This document shows positions 1 through 8,150 of a stretch of DNA of 64,000 nucleotides, piece by piece. This DNA comes from Betaproteobacteria bacterium. GTDB taxonomy: Bacteria > Pseudomonadota > Gammaproteobacteria > Burkholderiales > Usitatibacteraceae. The stretch covers positions 248,001-312,000 of the forward strand of contig JAEUMY010000007.1 of assembly GCA_016791265.1 (NCBI GenBank). Reading direction: 5' to 3'. Made by a program: the position numbers and the translations under genes. Within the stretch, counting starts at the first letter, position 1, and each line of letters opens with the position of its first letter. The notes beneath the pieces were generated by a model. That model saw nothing but the letters and a program-made list of their open reading frames with translations. It searched no databases and was not told the DNA's origin.

Positions 1-300
1 GAGCATGAAACGGTCGAGGACGCCGCCGCCACGGCTTATGTGCGTCCGCACGACATTGACATCGCGCGCGCGCCGGGTATCGCCTCCATGCCCGCCACGG
101 TGAGTCATGCGCTGCGTGTCGGCCCGGTGGTGCGGTTGGAGTTGTCGCGCGATGACAACGGCGAGCTGGTGGAAGTCGAGGTGCCGCGCGAACGCTTCGA
201 TGATCTCGGCGTGGCGGCGGGCAACGTGGTGCATCTCACGCCGCGTCGCGCCAAAGTGTTTCTGGAAACGCCGCATGCCGCCGTGGGAGCGCGGCCATGA
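1..300 (+). CDS. cysA: CysA C-terminal end: sulfate/thiosulfate ABC importer ATPase (5' cut by window)
   Basis: The frame is open from the first base, giving about 99 residues and a stop at 298-300. The stretch AYVRPHDIDIAR is the conserved beginning of the regulatory C-terminal domain of CysA ATPases; the rest, with RVGPVVRLEL and the ending VFLETP, fits that TOBE-like fold. The Walker motifs would lie upstream of the window. CysA powers sulfate or thiosulfate import at the inner membrane. The stop overlaps the ATG of the rhodanese gene (ATGA), so the two are probably co-transcribed. Assignment rests on the tail only. Confidence 0.75.
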   Translation, partial: EHETVEDAAATAYVRPHDIDIARAPGIASMPATVSHALRVGPVVRLELSRDDNGELVEVEVPRERFDDLGVAAGNVVHLTPRRAKVFLETPHAAVGARP

Positions 301-758
301 ATGTGCGGCTTTCGGAGACCGAAACCCTGCTCGCGCGCGCGGCCGGACGTGGCGCCGCCAAGCATCTGCCGTATGCCGGCGAAGTCACGCCACAGGAAGC
401 CTGGCAGCTAAGCCAGACCGCGGGTGCGGCCATCGTCGATGTGCGCAGCGAAGCCGAGTACGTGTGGGTGGGCCATGTGCCCGGCACGCGGCTCATCGAA
501 TGGAAGCGCTGGCGCGAGCCTGAGCGCAATCCGGATTTCGAGCGCGAACTGATACGCGAATATTCGCGTGATGCGTTTCTGCTGCTGCTTTGCCGCAGCG
601 CTGTGCGCTCGCACTATGCGGCGATCGCGGCGGCCAACGTGGGGTTCTCGCGTGTCTACAACATCCTCGAAGGCTTCGAGGGCGATCTCGGGGCGGACCA
701 GCGGCGTGGCGCGCTCAGCGGCTGGCGCAAGGCCGGGTTGCCGTGGGAACAATCTTGA
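297..758 (+). CDS. Single-domain rhodanese-like sulfurtransferase
   Basis: A 153-residue protein with one rhodanese domain: AIVDVRSEAEY (about residues 45-55), then the active-site loop LLCRSAVRSH with the candidate persulfide-carrying Cys99. No signal peptide is visible, so it is probably cytoplasmic. Rhodaneses move sulfane sulfur from donors such as thiosulfate to thiols; overlap with cysA suggests a role in sulfate/thiosulfate assimilation, but that is inference. Residues 88-90 (EYS) are written by a copy of the 12-bp palindrome. Substrate unknown. Confidence 0.85.
   Translation: MNVRLSETETLLARAAGRGAAKHLPYAGEVTPQEAWQLSQTAGAAIVDVRSEAEYVWVGHVPGTRLIEWKRWREPERNPDFERELIREYSRDAFLLLLCRSAVRSHYAAIAAANVGFSRVYNILEGFEGDLGADQRRGALSGWRKAGLPWEQS
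556..567. repeat. Iterated palindrome GCGAATATTCGC, copy 1 of 31
   Basis: Perfect copy inside the rhodanese gene, read in the EYS phase (residues 88-90). Flanks extend the dyad to ACGCG...CGCGT. Confidence 0.95.
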
Positions 759-778
759 GCTGAAGGTAGGCGATGGCC

Positions 779-804
779 GTCATTCCGGCGAACGCCGGTA
801 TGAC
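779..804. repeat. REP-like hairpin between convergent genes
   Basis: GTCATTCCGGC and GCCGGTATGAC form an inverted repeat around GAAC with one mismatch, between the convergent ends of the rhodanese and Lrp genes. This is the common intergenic hairpin type of betaproteobacteria and may terminate transcription from both sides, although no T-run follows. Confidence 0.6.
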
Positions 805-810
805 CAGCAC

Positions 811-1275
811 CTATATGTAATCCAGCGGCAACGCCGTCGTCGACTTCAGCTTCTCCATCGCGAAGCTCGAACTCACGTCGGTCAGCTCCACGCTCTTGAT
901 GAGCTTCTTGTACACCGCGTCATAGCCTGCGATGTCGGGCACAACCACGCGCAAGAGATAGTCCACGTCGCCGCTCATGCGATAGACCTCGACGATTTCA
1001 GGGATGCTGCCCACGGCCTTGGCGAATTTCTCCAGCCATGCGGGGTTGTGCTGGCTTGTGCGGATGGCGACGAATGCGGTCACGCCCAGGTTGAGCTTGG
1101 ATGCGTCCAAGAGCGCCACACGGCGCTGGATCACGCCGGCCTCGTCCAACTTCTGGATGCGTCGCCAGCAAGGCGTGACCGAGAGATTCACCTTCTCCGC
1201 GATGTCCGCCACGGAGAGGCTGGCATCCTGCTGAAGCAGGGCAAGGATTTTTCGGTCAACGGCGTCCAGAGTCAT
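811..1275 (-). CDS. Lrp/AsnC-family transcriptional regulator
   Basis: A 154-residue protein of normal family length. The N-terminus carries the winged helix-turn-helix (LDAVDRKILALL, then SVADIAEKVNLS and TPCWRRIQKLDEAGVI), followed by the ligand-binding RAM/AsnC domain (VTAFVAI, GDVDYLLRVV). Family members bind amino acids and control amino-acid metabolism, often repressing their own gene. The start at 1275 matches the family N-terminus; a longer reading from 1365 only adds low-complexity sequence. A perfect dyad (1301-1317) and a palindrome copy (1285-1296) lie directly upstream. The effector cannot be told from sequence. Confidence 0.85.
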   Translation of the reverse strand: MTLDAVDRKILALLQQDASLSVADIAEKVNLSVTPCWRRIQKLDEAGVIQRRVALLDASKLNLGVTAFVAIRTSQHNPAWLEKFAKAVGSIPEIVEVYRMSGDVDYLLRVVVPDIAGYDAVYKKLIKSVELTDVSSSFAMEKLKSTTALPLDYI

Positions 1276-1284
1276 CGTGTACTC

Positions 1285-1296
1285 GCGAATATTCGC
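1285..1296. repeat. Iterated palindrome, copy 2 (upstream of lrp-type gene)
   Basis: Perfect intergenic copy ending 9 bp before the regulator's ATG, where it would overlap the ribosome-binding region. Confidence 0.95.
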
Positions 1297-1300
1297 ATTG

Positions 1301-1317
1301 GTAGAAAAATATTCTAC
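1301..1317. promoter_or_regulatory. Candidate autoregulatory operator of the Lrp/AsnC gene
   Basis: GTAGAA and TTCTAC form a perfect 6-bp inverted repeat around the 5-bp AT centre AAATA. Size, AT-rich core and position 25 bp upstream of the regulator fit an Lrp/AsnC-type operator. This is positional inference. Confidence 0.45.
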
Positions 1318-1378
1318 ATGTTTGGTTAATGGCAGAGAATAAAGCAAACACTTTTCGCGACACAAGCGGAATAATTCT

Positions 1379-1433
1379 CCCCAGTCCCCAGTCCCCAGTC
1401 CCCAGTCCCCAGTCCCCAGTCCCCAGTCCCCAG
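1379..1433. repeat. Tandem 7-bp repeat (CCCCAGT), eight units
   Basis: Seven full CCCCAGT units and a last CCCCAG run without error, ending 3 bp before the DUF6356 start codon. The complementary strand is eight G4 runs separated by 3-nt loops, an ideal G-quadruplex pattern. Copy number is likely unstable by slippage. Confidence 0.95.
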
Positions 1434-1436
1434 AAA

Positions 1437-1679
1437 ATGAAGCTCTTTACCAATCACCCCGCCAGCGTCAATGAGACCTACACCGAACACGCGGGTTTCG
1501 CCTTCGGCTTTGGGCTGCGCATGATCGCCGGCGGCCTGGCTTGTTGCCTGCACGGGCTCTTCCCCTTCCTGTTCGAGCGCACGGGCAGCCGGATCATCAT
1601 CTCGCTGCACCAGCATCTGGCGGCCAATCGCCGCCCCACGACCACGACCGACACCGCTGCGCCCGCCCGCGCGGCCTGA
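1437..1679 (+). CDS. DUF6356 family small membrane-associated protein
   Basis: An 80-residue protein beginning MKLFTNHPASVNETYTEH, the hallmark N-terminus of the DUF6356 family, followed by one hydrophobic segment (about residues 28-48) and a Thr/Ala-rich tail. No function is known for the family. The start at 1437 is preferred because the upstream part of the frame only translates the 7-bp tandem repeat. That repeat occupies the place of the ribosome-binding site, so expression could vary with repeat number. Confidence 0.75.
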   Translation: MKLFTNHPASVNETYTEHAGFAFGFGLRMIAGGLACCLHGLFPFLFERTGSRIIISLHQHLAANRRPTTTTDTAAPARAA

Positions 1680-1774
1680 TAGCGGGTTACTCACTTCGCG
1701 CTTGGTGTGAATCAAGTGGCCGGCCGAAAGGCTGTGGCAGCATGAGGCTCGATGCGTTCTATTCGAGTCTCGAC

Positions 1775-2659
1775 ATGAACACCCACTCCAGAGTCGCCTT
1801 CATCGGCCTCGGCGCCATGGGCGGCGCCATGACGCGCCGCCTCATGAACGCTGGCTATCTCGTCACCGTCCACGCGCGCCGGCCCGAGGTCATGCGGCCG
1901 TATGTGGACGACGGCGCGCTGTCCGCGAGCTCTCCGGCGGAAGCCGCGAAGAATGCGGACTTCATATTCACCAACGTCACTTCCACGCACGATGTGGAGG
2001 ATGTGCTGCTGGGCGCGAACGGCGTGATCCACGGTGCAAAGCCCGGCGCCATCGTGTGCGACATGAGCACGATTTCCGCTGTCGCCACACGCGACATCGC
2101 GGCCAGACTGGCGGCGAACAAGATTCACATGCTGGACTGCCCTGTGTCTGGCGGCGTGAAGGGTGCGCAGGCCGCGACACTCACCATTGTTGTCGGTGGC
2201 AGCGCGGAGGTGTTGGAGCGAGCCCGCCCGCTGCTGGAGCGCCTCGGCACCCACATTTTCCACATGGGCGACCACGGCGCGGGCCAGGTCACCAAGGCGT
2301 GCAACCAGACCGTGCAGGTCATCAGCATCCAGGGCATCGCCGAAGCCATGCTCTTCGCGCGGGCCAACGGCGTGGACTGCAACAAGGTGGTGGAAGCGCT
2401 CATGTCCGGCTTTGCAGGCAGCAAGATGCTGGGCCTTATGGGGCCGAAGATGGCGAACCGCGATTTCGCTGCCGGGATTGAAGCGCGGCTGCATCAGAAG
2501 GATTTCGGCCTCATCGTCGATATCGCCGAATCGCAAGGCCTGCCCATGCCAGCCGCCAAGCTCGTTTATGAGCAGCTGACCGAGCTGATGGAGCATGGGT
2601 GGGGGACGATGGATACGTGTAATCTTCTGCGTGTTCTGGAGGAGCAACAGAAAGGTTGA
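1775..2659 (+). CDS. Beta-hydroxyacid dehydrogenase (3-hydroxyisobutyrate dehydrogenase / tartronate semialdehyde reductase family)
   Basis: A 294-residue NAD(P)-dependent oxidoreductase. The N-terminus has the nucleotide-binding loop IGLGAMG (residues 10-16), the middle the substrate signature DCPVSGG, and the second domain the catalytic-lysine motif GAGQVTKACNQ. Family members oxidise short beta-hydroxyacids or reduce tartronate semialdehyde. I chose the ATG at 1775 because the fold begins there; 1742 is an upstream alternative and neither has a strong ribosome-binding site. It precedes a COG4091-type oxidoreductase on the same strand. Exact substrate unresolved. Confidence 0.8.
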   Translation: MNTHSRVAFIGLGAMGGAMTRRLMNAGYLVTVHARRPEVMRPYVDDGALSASSPAEAAKNADFIFTNVTSTHDVEDVLLGANGVIHGAKPGAIVCDMSTISAVATRDIAARLAANKIHMLDCPVSGGVKGAQAATLTIVVGGSAEVLERARPLLERLGTHIFHMGDHGAGQVTKACNQTVQVISIQGIAEAMLFARANGVDCNKVVEALMSGFAGSKMLGLMGPKMANRDFAAGIEARLHQKDFGLIVDIAESQGLPMPAAKLVYEQLTELMEHGWGTMDTCNLLRVLEEQQKG

Positions 2660-2666
2660 TTTCCTT

Positions 2667-2987
2667 GTGAGTCGTCGAACGTCGTCACGTGTGCTTTCCT
2701 GGATCGAGGCGGCTGCATTCGTTCTTTGGTTGATCGTCGGCCTGACTGTTGAGCCATGGCAGACGATGAGATCACTAATCATCTATTTTTCAGTAGGCCT
2801 CGGGCTGGTGGCGACTTTCGCTGGAATCGTGTGGTGGATAGGCAGAGAGGACGAGAAAGACGTTCTAGCCAAGCTGGAGCGAAGACACGCCATTGATACA
2901 AGCATCAGGACGCCCCAGACCCCTGAGGGTCAGTGCGATTCAGCTAAGGGCGTCGCCCTACTGAATTCAACACATCCTCGTCGATGA
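2667..2987 (+). CDS. Hypothetical small membrane protein
   Basis: Reading from a GTG at 2667 gives 106 residues with two hydrophobic segments (around WIEAAAFVLWLIVGL and LIIYFSVGLGLVATFAGIVWW) and a charged tail. It fills the space between two enzymes on the same strand and overlaps the next start by 4 bp, which favours a real gene. I recognise no family; the last 40 residues are low complexity. Confidence 0.4.
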   Translation: MSRRTSSRVLSWIEAAAFVLWLIVGLTVEPWQTMRSLIIYFSVGLGLVATFAGIVWWIGREDEKDVLAKLERRHAIDTSIRTPQTPEGQCDSAKGVALLNSTHPRR

Positions 2988-4342
2988 ATCTGCACAGACT
3001 CCTCCTGCAACGCGCCGCCGCCAACAATCCCGTCCGCGTCGGCCTTATCGGCGCCGGCAAATTTGGCTCCATGTTTCTGTCGCAGGTGCGGCGCACCGCC
3101 GGCATGCACCTCGTTGGGATTGCAGATCTGAACGCGGCTCGCGCGAAGGAATCACTCGCACGCGTGGGCTGGGCGCCGGAACAGTTCGCCGCCGCGTCAC
3201 TCGATACCGCATTCAGGTCCGGCGCCACGCATGTTGGCGATGATGCAGCCGCGCTGATTGCATTTCACGGCATCGACGTCATCATCGACGCCACCGGCCA
3301 TCCCGCTGCCGGCGTCAGCCATGTGCTGCAGTGCTGCGAGGCGAAGAAGCACATCGTCATGGTCAATGTGGAAGCTGATGCATTGGCCGGTCCGTTGCTC
3401 GCCAAGCGCGCGGAGGAAGCGGGCATCGTCTACTCGCTGGCCTATGGCGACCAGCCTGCGCTCATCTGCGAAATGGTCGACTGGGCGCGTGCGTCCGGCT
3501 TCGAAGTCATCGCCGCCGGCAAGGGCACCAAGTATCTGCCCGAATACCACGCCTCCACGCCCGACACCGTGTGGGGCCACTACGGCTTCACGCCGGAGAT
3601 GGTGGCGGGCGGCGACTTCAACGCGCAGATGTTCAACAGCTTTCTCGACGGCACCAAGAGCGCCATCGAAATGGCGGCCGTGTCCAATGCGGCTGGCCTG
3701 ACGCCCGCGCCGCAAGGCCTGGAATTTCCGCCGTGCGGCGTGGACGATCTCGCACGCGTGCTGCGCCCGAAAAGCGAGGGCGGCATGCTGCATCATCGCG
3801 GCCAGGTGGAAGTCATCTCCAGTCTCGAACGCGACGGCCGCCCGGTGTTTCGCGATCTGCGTTGGGGGGTGTACGTCACCTTCGCGGCCGGCAGCGATTA
3901 CGTGAAACGCTGCTTCAAGGAATACGGTCTCATCACCGATTCCACCGGCGAATATTCGTCGATGTACAAACCGTTCCACCTGATCGGACTGGAGCTGGGC
4001 ATCAGTGTTGCCAGCGCCGCGCTGCGCCGCGAAGCGACTGGTGCGCCCACCGGATGGCGTGGCGATTGCGTTGCCACTGCCAAGCGCGACCTCAAGGCTG
4101 GCGAGATGCTGGATGGCGAGGGCGGCTACACCGTGTACGGCAAGCTCATGCCGGCAGCGGATTCTTTGAAGGCGGGTGGGCTGCCTATTGGCTTGGCGCA
4201 CAAGGTGAAGCTGGTGCGGGATGTGAAAGCCGGCGCGCCGGTGAGTTGGGTGGATGTCGATGTGGGTTCGCTATCGGGCTTGGCGGCGGAGGCGGTGAAG
4301 TTCAGGCGGGAGATGGAGCGCGTCACCGCTGAAGTGAGCTAA
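2984..4342 (+). CDS. NAD(P)-binding oxidoreductase with C-terminal SAF domain (homoserine-dehydrogenase-like, COG4091 type)
   Basis: A 452-residue protein. The N-terminal Rossmann fold shows VGLIGAGKFGSMF (about residues 18-30) and VIIDATGHPAAG; the middle resembles the catalytic part of homoserine dehydrogenases; the end has a SAF domain (AKRDLKAGEMLDGEGGYTVYG), a small fold that in other enzymes binds sugars or prosthetic groups. The reaction is unknown. A near-copy of the palindrome (3948-3959, one mismatch) encodes EYS. Neighbours suggest metabolism of a short hydroxyacid or amino-acid intermediate, as inference. Confidence 0.7.
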   Translation: MNLHRLLLQRAAANNPVRVGLIGAGKFGSMFLSQVRRTAGMHLVGIADLNAARAKESLARVGWAPEQFAAASLDTAFRSGATHVGDDAAALIAFHGIDVIIDATGHPAAGVSHVLQCCEAKKHIVMVNVEADALAGPLLAKRAEEAGIVYSLAYGDQPALICEMVDWARASGFEVIAAGKGTKYLPEYHASTPDTVWGHYGFTPEMVAGGDFNAQMFNSFLDGTKSAIEMAAVSNAAGLTPAPQGLEFPPCGVDDLARVLRPKSEGGMLHHRGQVEVISSLERDGRPVFRDLRWGVYVTFAAGSDYVKRCFKEYGLITDSTGEYSSMYKPFHLIGLELGISVASAALRREATGAPTGWRGDCVATAKRDLKAGEMLDGEGGYTVYGKLMPAADSLKAGGLPIGLAHKVKLVRDVKAGAPVSWVDVDVGSLSGLAAEAVKFRREMERVTAEVS

Positions 4343-4346
4343 GAGG

Positions 4347-4586
4347 ATGGATAGCTGGCTCATCATTGGCGCTTTGGTGTTGATTGGCCTGTCGTGGCTT
4401 GGACTCATCTTGCCTCCAGGGCGCCTGCAGAGTTTTGTCGGTCTGACTTTTGGCCTCGGCATGGTGACTGCTGCATTCGTGAGCTGGCTTGTCGGAGGCT
4501 TCATATGGATAGCTCTTTGCGTCGGATTCGCAGGTGTGACCTGCACGACGCTGTCGATTCTCGGAATAAGAAAGCAGTTACGTTGA
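4347..4586 (+). CDS. Hypothetical small integral membrane protein
   Basis: A 79-residue protein, almost entirely hydrophobic, with about three membrane segments and a short basic C-terminus (GIRKQLR). It starts 4 bp after the previous stop behind a usable ribosome-binding site (AAGAGG), so it is probably translated with the preceding oxidoreductase gene. No family recognised. Confidence 0.55.
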   Translation: MDSWLIIGALVLIGLSWLGLILPPGRLQSFVGLTFGLGMVTAAFVSWLVGGFIWIALCVGFAGVTCTTLSILGIRKQLR

Positions 4587-4605
4587 ACACAGCGCGGCAT
4601 TCACT

Positions 4606-5787
4606 TTGAAGAAAACCACCCAACTCCCCCACGCCGGCGTAGCCAACCTCTCCACGCCCCACATCGTCAACCCACCCGTCCACCGCGCCTCCACGGTGGT
4701 GTTCGACAGCGTGGCCCACATGCACGCCGTGCAAACGCAGTGGGAAAAGGACGATCCGCGTTTTCCCTCGCCCACCTACGGCATCACCGACATGCCCAAT
4801 CAGGTCGCGTTGCAAAACGCGCTGGCGGAACTGGAAGGCGGTTATCGCGCGCAGATTTATTCCAGCGGTCTCGCTGCGGTGACGGGTGCGCTGCTCGCGT
4901 TCACAAAGGCGGGCGATCACGTGCTGTACACCGACAGCGCTTACGGCCCCGGCCGGCGTTCCGCGTTGCGTCTCTTGCAGCGATTTGGTGTCGAGATCGA
5001 ACCCTACGACCCGCTCATCGGCGGCGACATTCGCAAGCTCATCCGCCCCAACACGACCGTCGTCTATTGCGAGAGTCCGGGCTCGTACACGTTTGAGATT
5101 CAGGACGTGCCCGCCATCGCGGAGGCGGCGCATGGGCATGGCGCGACGGTGCTGATCGACAACGCCTGGGCCACGGGCTTCTACTTCAATGCCTTCGCGC
5201 ATGGCGCGGATGTGGTCATCCAGCCGGTCACCAAATACATCGCGGGACACTCCGATCTGCTCATGGGCGCGGTCATCGCCAACGAGAAAGCCTGGCCGCG
5301 GCTACGCGAGACCACGCTGGATCTCGGCCAGATGGCGGGGCCGGATGATCTCTTCAACGCGTTGCGCGGCTTGCGTACGCTGGGCGTTCGCCTGCCGCGC
5401 CATCACGATACCGCGATGCAGGTGACGCAATGGCTGCAGACGCGACCGGAGGTGGCGCGCGTGCTGTATCCCGCATTGCCGAGTGATCCCGGCCACGCGC
5501 TGTGGAAGCGTGACTTCACTGGCGCCACAGGTCTATTCGGGGTCGAGCTGAATCCCTGCAGCGATGAGCAGGTCGCAGCCATGCTGGATCACTATGAGCT
5601 CTTCCGCCTCGGATACAGTTGGGGTGGTTACGAGAGCCTCGCGATGCCTGCGCACCTTGCGAATATTCGCTCCGTGCGGAAATGGACCGGCGGCCCGCTG
5701 GTGCGCTTCCATGTCGGGCTGGAGGATGCGGACGACCTCATCGCGGATCTGACGACGGGATTCGACCGGCTGAAGCAGGCGGGCTGA
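4606..5787 (+). CDS. metC: Cystathionine beta-lyase (PLP-dependent)
   Basis: A 393-residue Cys/Met-metabolism PLP enzyme. It has the family N-terminus VNPPVHRASTVVF, the YSSGLAAVTGAL helix, the PLP phosphate region DSAYGPGRR, the DNAWATG motif and the cofactor lysine K210 in VTKYIAGHSDLLMG. The sequence type matches proteobacterial MetC, which cleaves cystathionine to homocysteine, pyruvate and ammonia; a gamma-synthase-like or sulfhydrylase activity cannot be excluded. The apparent start is a TTG with poor ribosome-binding sequence. Residues 352-355 (ANIR) come from the palindrome. Confidence 0.85.
   Translation: MKKTTQLPHAGVANLSTPHIVNPPVHRASTVVFDSVAHMHAVQTQWEKDDPRFPSPTYGITDMPNQVALQNALAELEGGYRAQIYSSGLAAVTGALLAFTKAGDHVLYTDSAYGPGRRSALRLLQRFGVEIEPYDPLIGGDIRKLIRPNTTVVYCESPGSYTFEIQDVPAIAEAAHGHGATVLIDNAWATGFYFNAFAHGADVVIQPVTKYIAGHSDLLMGAVIANEKAWPRLRETTLDLGQMAGPDDLFNALRGLRTLGVRLPRHHDTAMQVTQWLQTRPEVARVLYPALPSDPGHALWKRDFTGATGLFGVELNPCSDEQVAAMLDHYELFRLGYSWGGYESLAMPAHLANIRSVRKWTGGPLVRFHVGLEDADDLIADLTTGFDRLKQAG
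5659..5670. repeat. Iterated palindrome, copy 3 (in metC)
   Basis: Perfect copy read in the ANIR phase, residues 352-355 of the lyase. Confidence 0.95.
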
Positions 5788-5788
5788 C

Positions 5789-6715
5789 GTGTCGCCCGCG
5801 CTTCAGGACTTCATCACCCGCCACACGGGCCGACCTTTCAAGGTGGAGTCCGTCACGCCGATTGCCGGCGGCTCGCCGTGGCGCGCGCTGTCAATCGACA
5901 ACACTCGAACGGGAACACCGAAGCGAATATTCGCAAAGGTTGGCAGCGAAACGCACTTGCGAATATTCGCAGCGGAAGCCGATGGCCTGACGCGCTTGCG
6001 CGCGGCCACGGCCACGCTGCGCGTACCGACAGTCATTGCCTGCGACACGCTCGACGCTGCTGATGGCGAGGGGGACGAAGGCGCGGAGACCCTTCAGGCC
6101 GTGCTGCTCCTGGAGTGGATCGACCTGGCCCCGCTCTCTCCGCCCGCCGCTGCACTGCTGGGCCACTCGCTGGCAGACCTGCACAGCACGCGGGGCGAGC
6201 GCTTCGGACTGGATCGTGACAACTTCATCGGCGCCACGCCGCAGCGCAACACACAGGATGATGATTGGGTGCGCTTCTGGCAGCACCACCGGTTGCAGCC
6301 GCAGCTGGCGCTGTGTGCAAAGCACCGTTACCCCAGCCGCATGATCGATCGTGGCGAACGCTTGCTGGCGGATTGCGGCGCGTTCTTTCGCGACTACCGC
6401 CCGGTGCCGTCGCTCCTGCACGGCGATCTGTGGGCGGGCAATGTCGCGCAGGACGAGCTGGGGCTGCCCGTGATCTACGACCCGGCGGTGTACCACGGCG
6501 ACCGTGAAGCCGACATCGCCATGACCGAGCTATTCGGGCGTTTCCCCACCGACTTCTACGCCGCGTATCACAACGCCTGGCCGCTGGATGTCGGCTACGG
6601 CGTGCGGAAGCACTTCTACAATCTCTACCATGTGCTCAATCACGCCAACCTGTTTGCCGGAGATTATGTGCGGCGGGGGGAGACGATGATCGAAAGCCTG
6701 TTGGCCGAGCTGTAA
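5789..6715 (+). CDS. Fructosamine kinase family protein
   Basis: A 308-residue aminoglycoside-phosphotransferase-fold kinase. The N-lobe has the Gly-rich SVTPIAGGSPWRAL and the ATP-site lysine in IFAKVGSE; the catalytic loop is HGDLWAGN (H211, D213), then the metal-binding Asp in VIYDPAVYHGDREADIAM. Relatives phosphorylate fructosamines or ribulosamines, leading to deglycation. It starts with GTG one base after metC's stop. Two palindrome copies 36 bp apart encode RIFAK (46-50) and RIFAA (58-62), directly in the N-lobe. Confidence 0.85.
   Translation: MSPALQDFITRHTGRPFKVESVTPIAGGSPWRALSIDNTRTGTPKRIFAKVGSETHLRIFAAEADGLTRLRAATATLRVPTVIACDTLDAADGEGDEGAETLQAVLLLEWIDLAPLSPPAAALLGHSLADLHSTRGERFGLDRDNFIGATPQRNTQDDDWVRFWQHHRLQPQLALCAKHRYPSRMIDRGERLLADCGAFFRDYRPVPSLLHGDLWAGNVAQDELGLPVIYDPAVYHGDREADIAMTELFGRFPTDFYAAYHNAWPLDVGYGVRKHFYNLYHVLNHANLFAGDYVRRGETMIESLLAEL
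5923..5934. repeat. Iterated palindrome, copy 4 (fructosamine kinase gene)
   Basis: Perfect copy in the RIF(A) phase, next to the ATP-binding lysine. Confidence 0.95.
5959..5970. repeat. Iterated palindrome, copy 5 (fructosamine kinase gene)
   Basis: Perfect copy in the RIF(A) phase, 36 bp from copy 4 centre to centre. Confidence 0.95.
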
Positions 6716-6733
6716 GAACCCGAGAGAGCCGCC

Positions 6734-8140
6734 ATGAACCGCACCCAATCCATCACCGCCGCCGAACACTACTTCGACTCCCGCGCCTTCCACGCCGATC
6801 TCGCGCGGCGCGTGGCCATTCCCACCGAGAGCCAGAACCCGGATCGTCTCGCCGACCTGCAGCGTTACCTGGATGACGATCTCATCCCGGCGCTGAAGTC
6901 ACTCGGCTTCCAGTGCGAGGTCTTTCCCAACCCGGTGGCGACGGGCGGGCCGTTCCTCATCGCGGAGCGCAAGGAGCCGGGTGCGGCGCTGACATTGTTT
7001 TCCTACGGCCACGGGGACGTGATCCGCGGGCTGGAGCCGCAATGGCGCGCGGGCATCACGCCGTGGGAAATGAAGGAGGAGGGCGAGCGAATATTCGGAC
7101 GCGGCACCGCCGACAACAAGGGCCAGCACACCATCAATCTCGGTGCGCTCGCAGCGGTGCTGAAGGCGAAGGGTGCGCTGGGCTTCAACGTGAAGCTGCT
7201 GATCGAGATGGGCGAAGAGGTCGGGTCCATCGGACTCGAAGCATTCTGTCGCCAGCACAAGGAGCGGTTGAAGGCCGACGTGTTCATTGCCTCCGATGGC
7301 CCGCGCCTGGCGCCGGACCGGCCCACGATTTTTCTGGGTTCGCGTGGCGTGATGAATTTCGATCTGGAGCTGAACCTGCGCAAGGGTGCGCATCACTCCG
7401 GCAACTGGGGCGGACTGTTGGCGGACCCGGGGATCATCCTGTCGCATGCGATTGCCAGCATCACCGATGAACGCGGCGCCATCCGCATTCCGGAATGGCG
7501 GCCCACGACGCTGACTGCGGCGGTGCGTGCCGCGCTTGCGGATTGCGAAGTCTCCGGCGGTAATGCGGAGGAGAACGAGTTCGCGCCCACCATCGACACC
7601 GATTGGGGTGAGCCGGGGCTGACACCTGCCGAGCGTGTCTTCGGCTGGACGAGTTTCAGCGTGCTCGCCATGAAGGTGGGCAATCCCGAGAATCCGGTGA
7701 ACGCCATCGCGCCGCGCGCGTGGGCGCGCTGCCAGCTGCGCTTTGTCGTGGGCATCGATGGCCCTGACATCGTGCCGGCATTGGAGCGGCATCTCGCGCG
7801 TGAAGGATTCGCTGACGTTAAGGTCTCCATTCCGCGCGAGGGCCGCATGGCCGCGACGCGTCTCGATCCGGATTCGCCGTGGGTGCGCTGGGCGGTCAAG
7901 TCGATCACCGAGACCACTGGCACCAAGCCCGCCATCCTCCCCAATCTCGGTGGCTCGTTGCCCAATGACATCTTTGCCGATCTGCTCGGACTGCCGACGA
8001 TCTGGGTGCCGCATTCGTATGCCGCCTGTTCGCAGCACGCGCCGAATGAACACATGCTGGCACCCATCGCGCGCGAGGGCCTGCAAATCATGGCGGGGTT
8101 GTTTCATGACTTGGGTGAGCTGAAGCGGGCGCCGGCCTAG
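6734..8140 (+). CDS. M20 family metallopeptidase
   Basis: A 468-residue M20/ArgE/DapE-type peptidase. It shows the first metal motif SYGHGDV, the bridging Asp in GRGTADNKGQ (D127), and the catalytic acid pair in EMGEEVGS (E161/E162), with a dimerisation domain between and the last metal ligand in the SQHAPNEHM region. Such enzymes hydrolyse dipeptides or acylated amino acids with two zinc or cobalt ions. No signal peptide, so cytoplasmic. A near-palindrome at 7087-7098 (last base differs) encodes RIFG. Start is supported by CGAGAGAG upstream. Confidence 0.85.
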   Translation: MNRTQSITAAEHYFDSRAFHADLARRVAIPTESQNPDRLADLQRYLDDDLIPALKSLGFQCEVFPNPVATGGPFLIAERKEPGAALTLFSYGHGDVIRGLEPQWRAGITPWEMKEEGERIFGRGTADNKGQHTINLGALAAVLKAKGALGFNVKLLIEMGEEVGSIGLEAFCRQHKERLKADVFIASDGPRLAPDRPTIFLGSRGVMNFDLELNLRKGAHHSGNWGGLLADPGIILSHAIASITDERGAIRIPEWRPTTLTAAVRAALADCEVSGGNAEENEFAPTIDTDWGEPGLTPAERVFGWTSFSVLAMKVGNPENPVNAIAPRAWARCQLRFVVGIDGPDIVPALERHLAREGFADVKVSIPREGRMAATRLDPDSPWVRWAVKSITETTGTKPAILPNLGGSLPNDIFADLLGLPTIWVPHSYAACSQHAPNEHMLAPIAREGLQIMAGLFHDLGELKRAPA

Positions 8141-8150
8141 GGCCAGCCGC

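Noticed and set aside
1379..1433. CRISPR array
   Set aside because: Units are 7 bp without spacers; no cas genes in the window.
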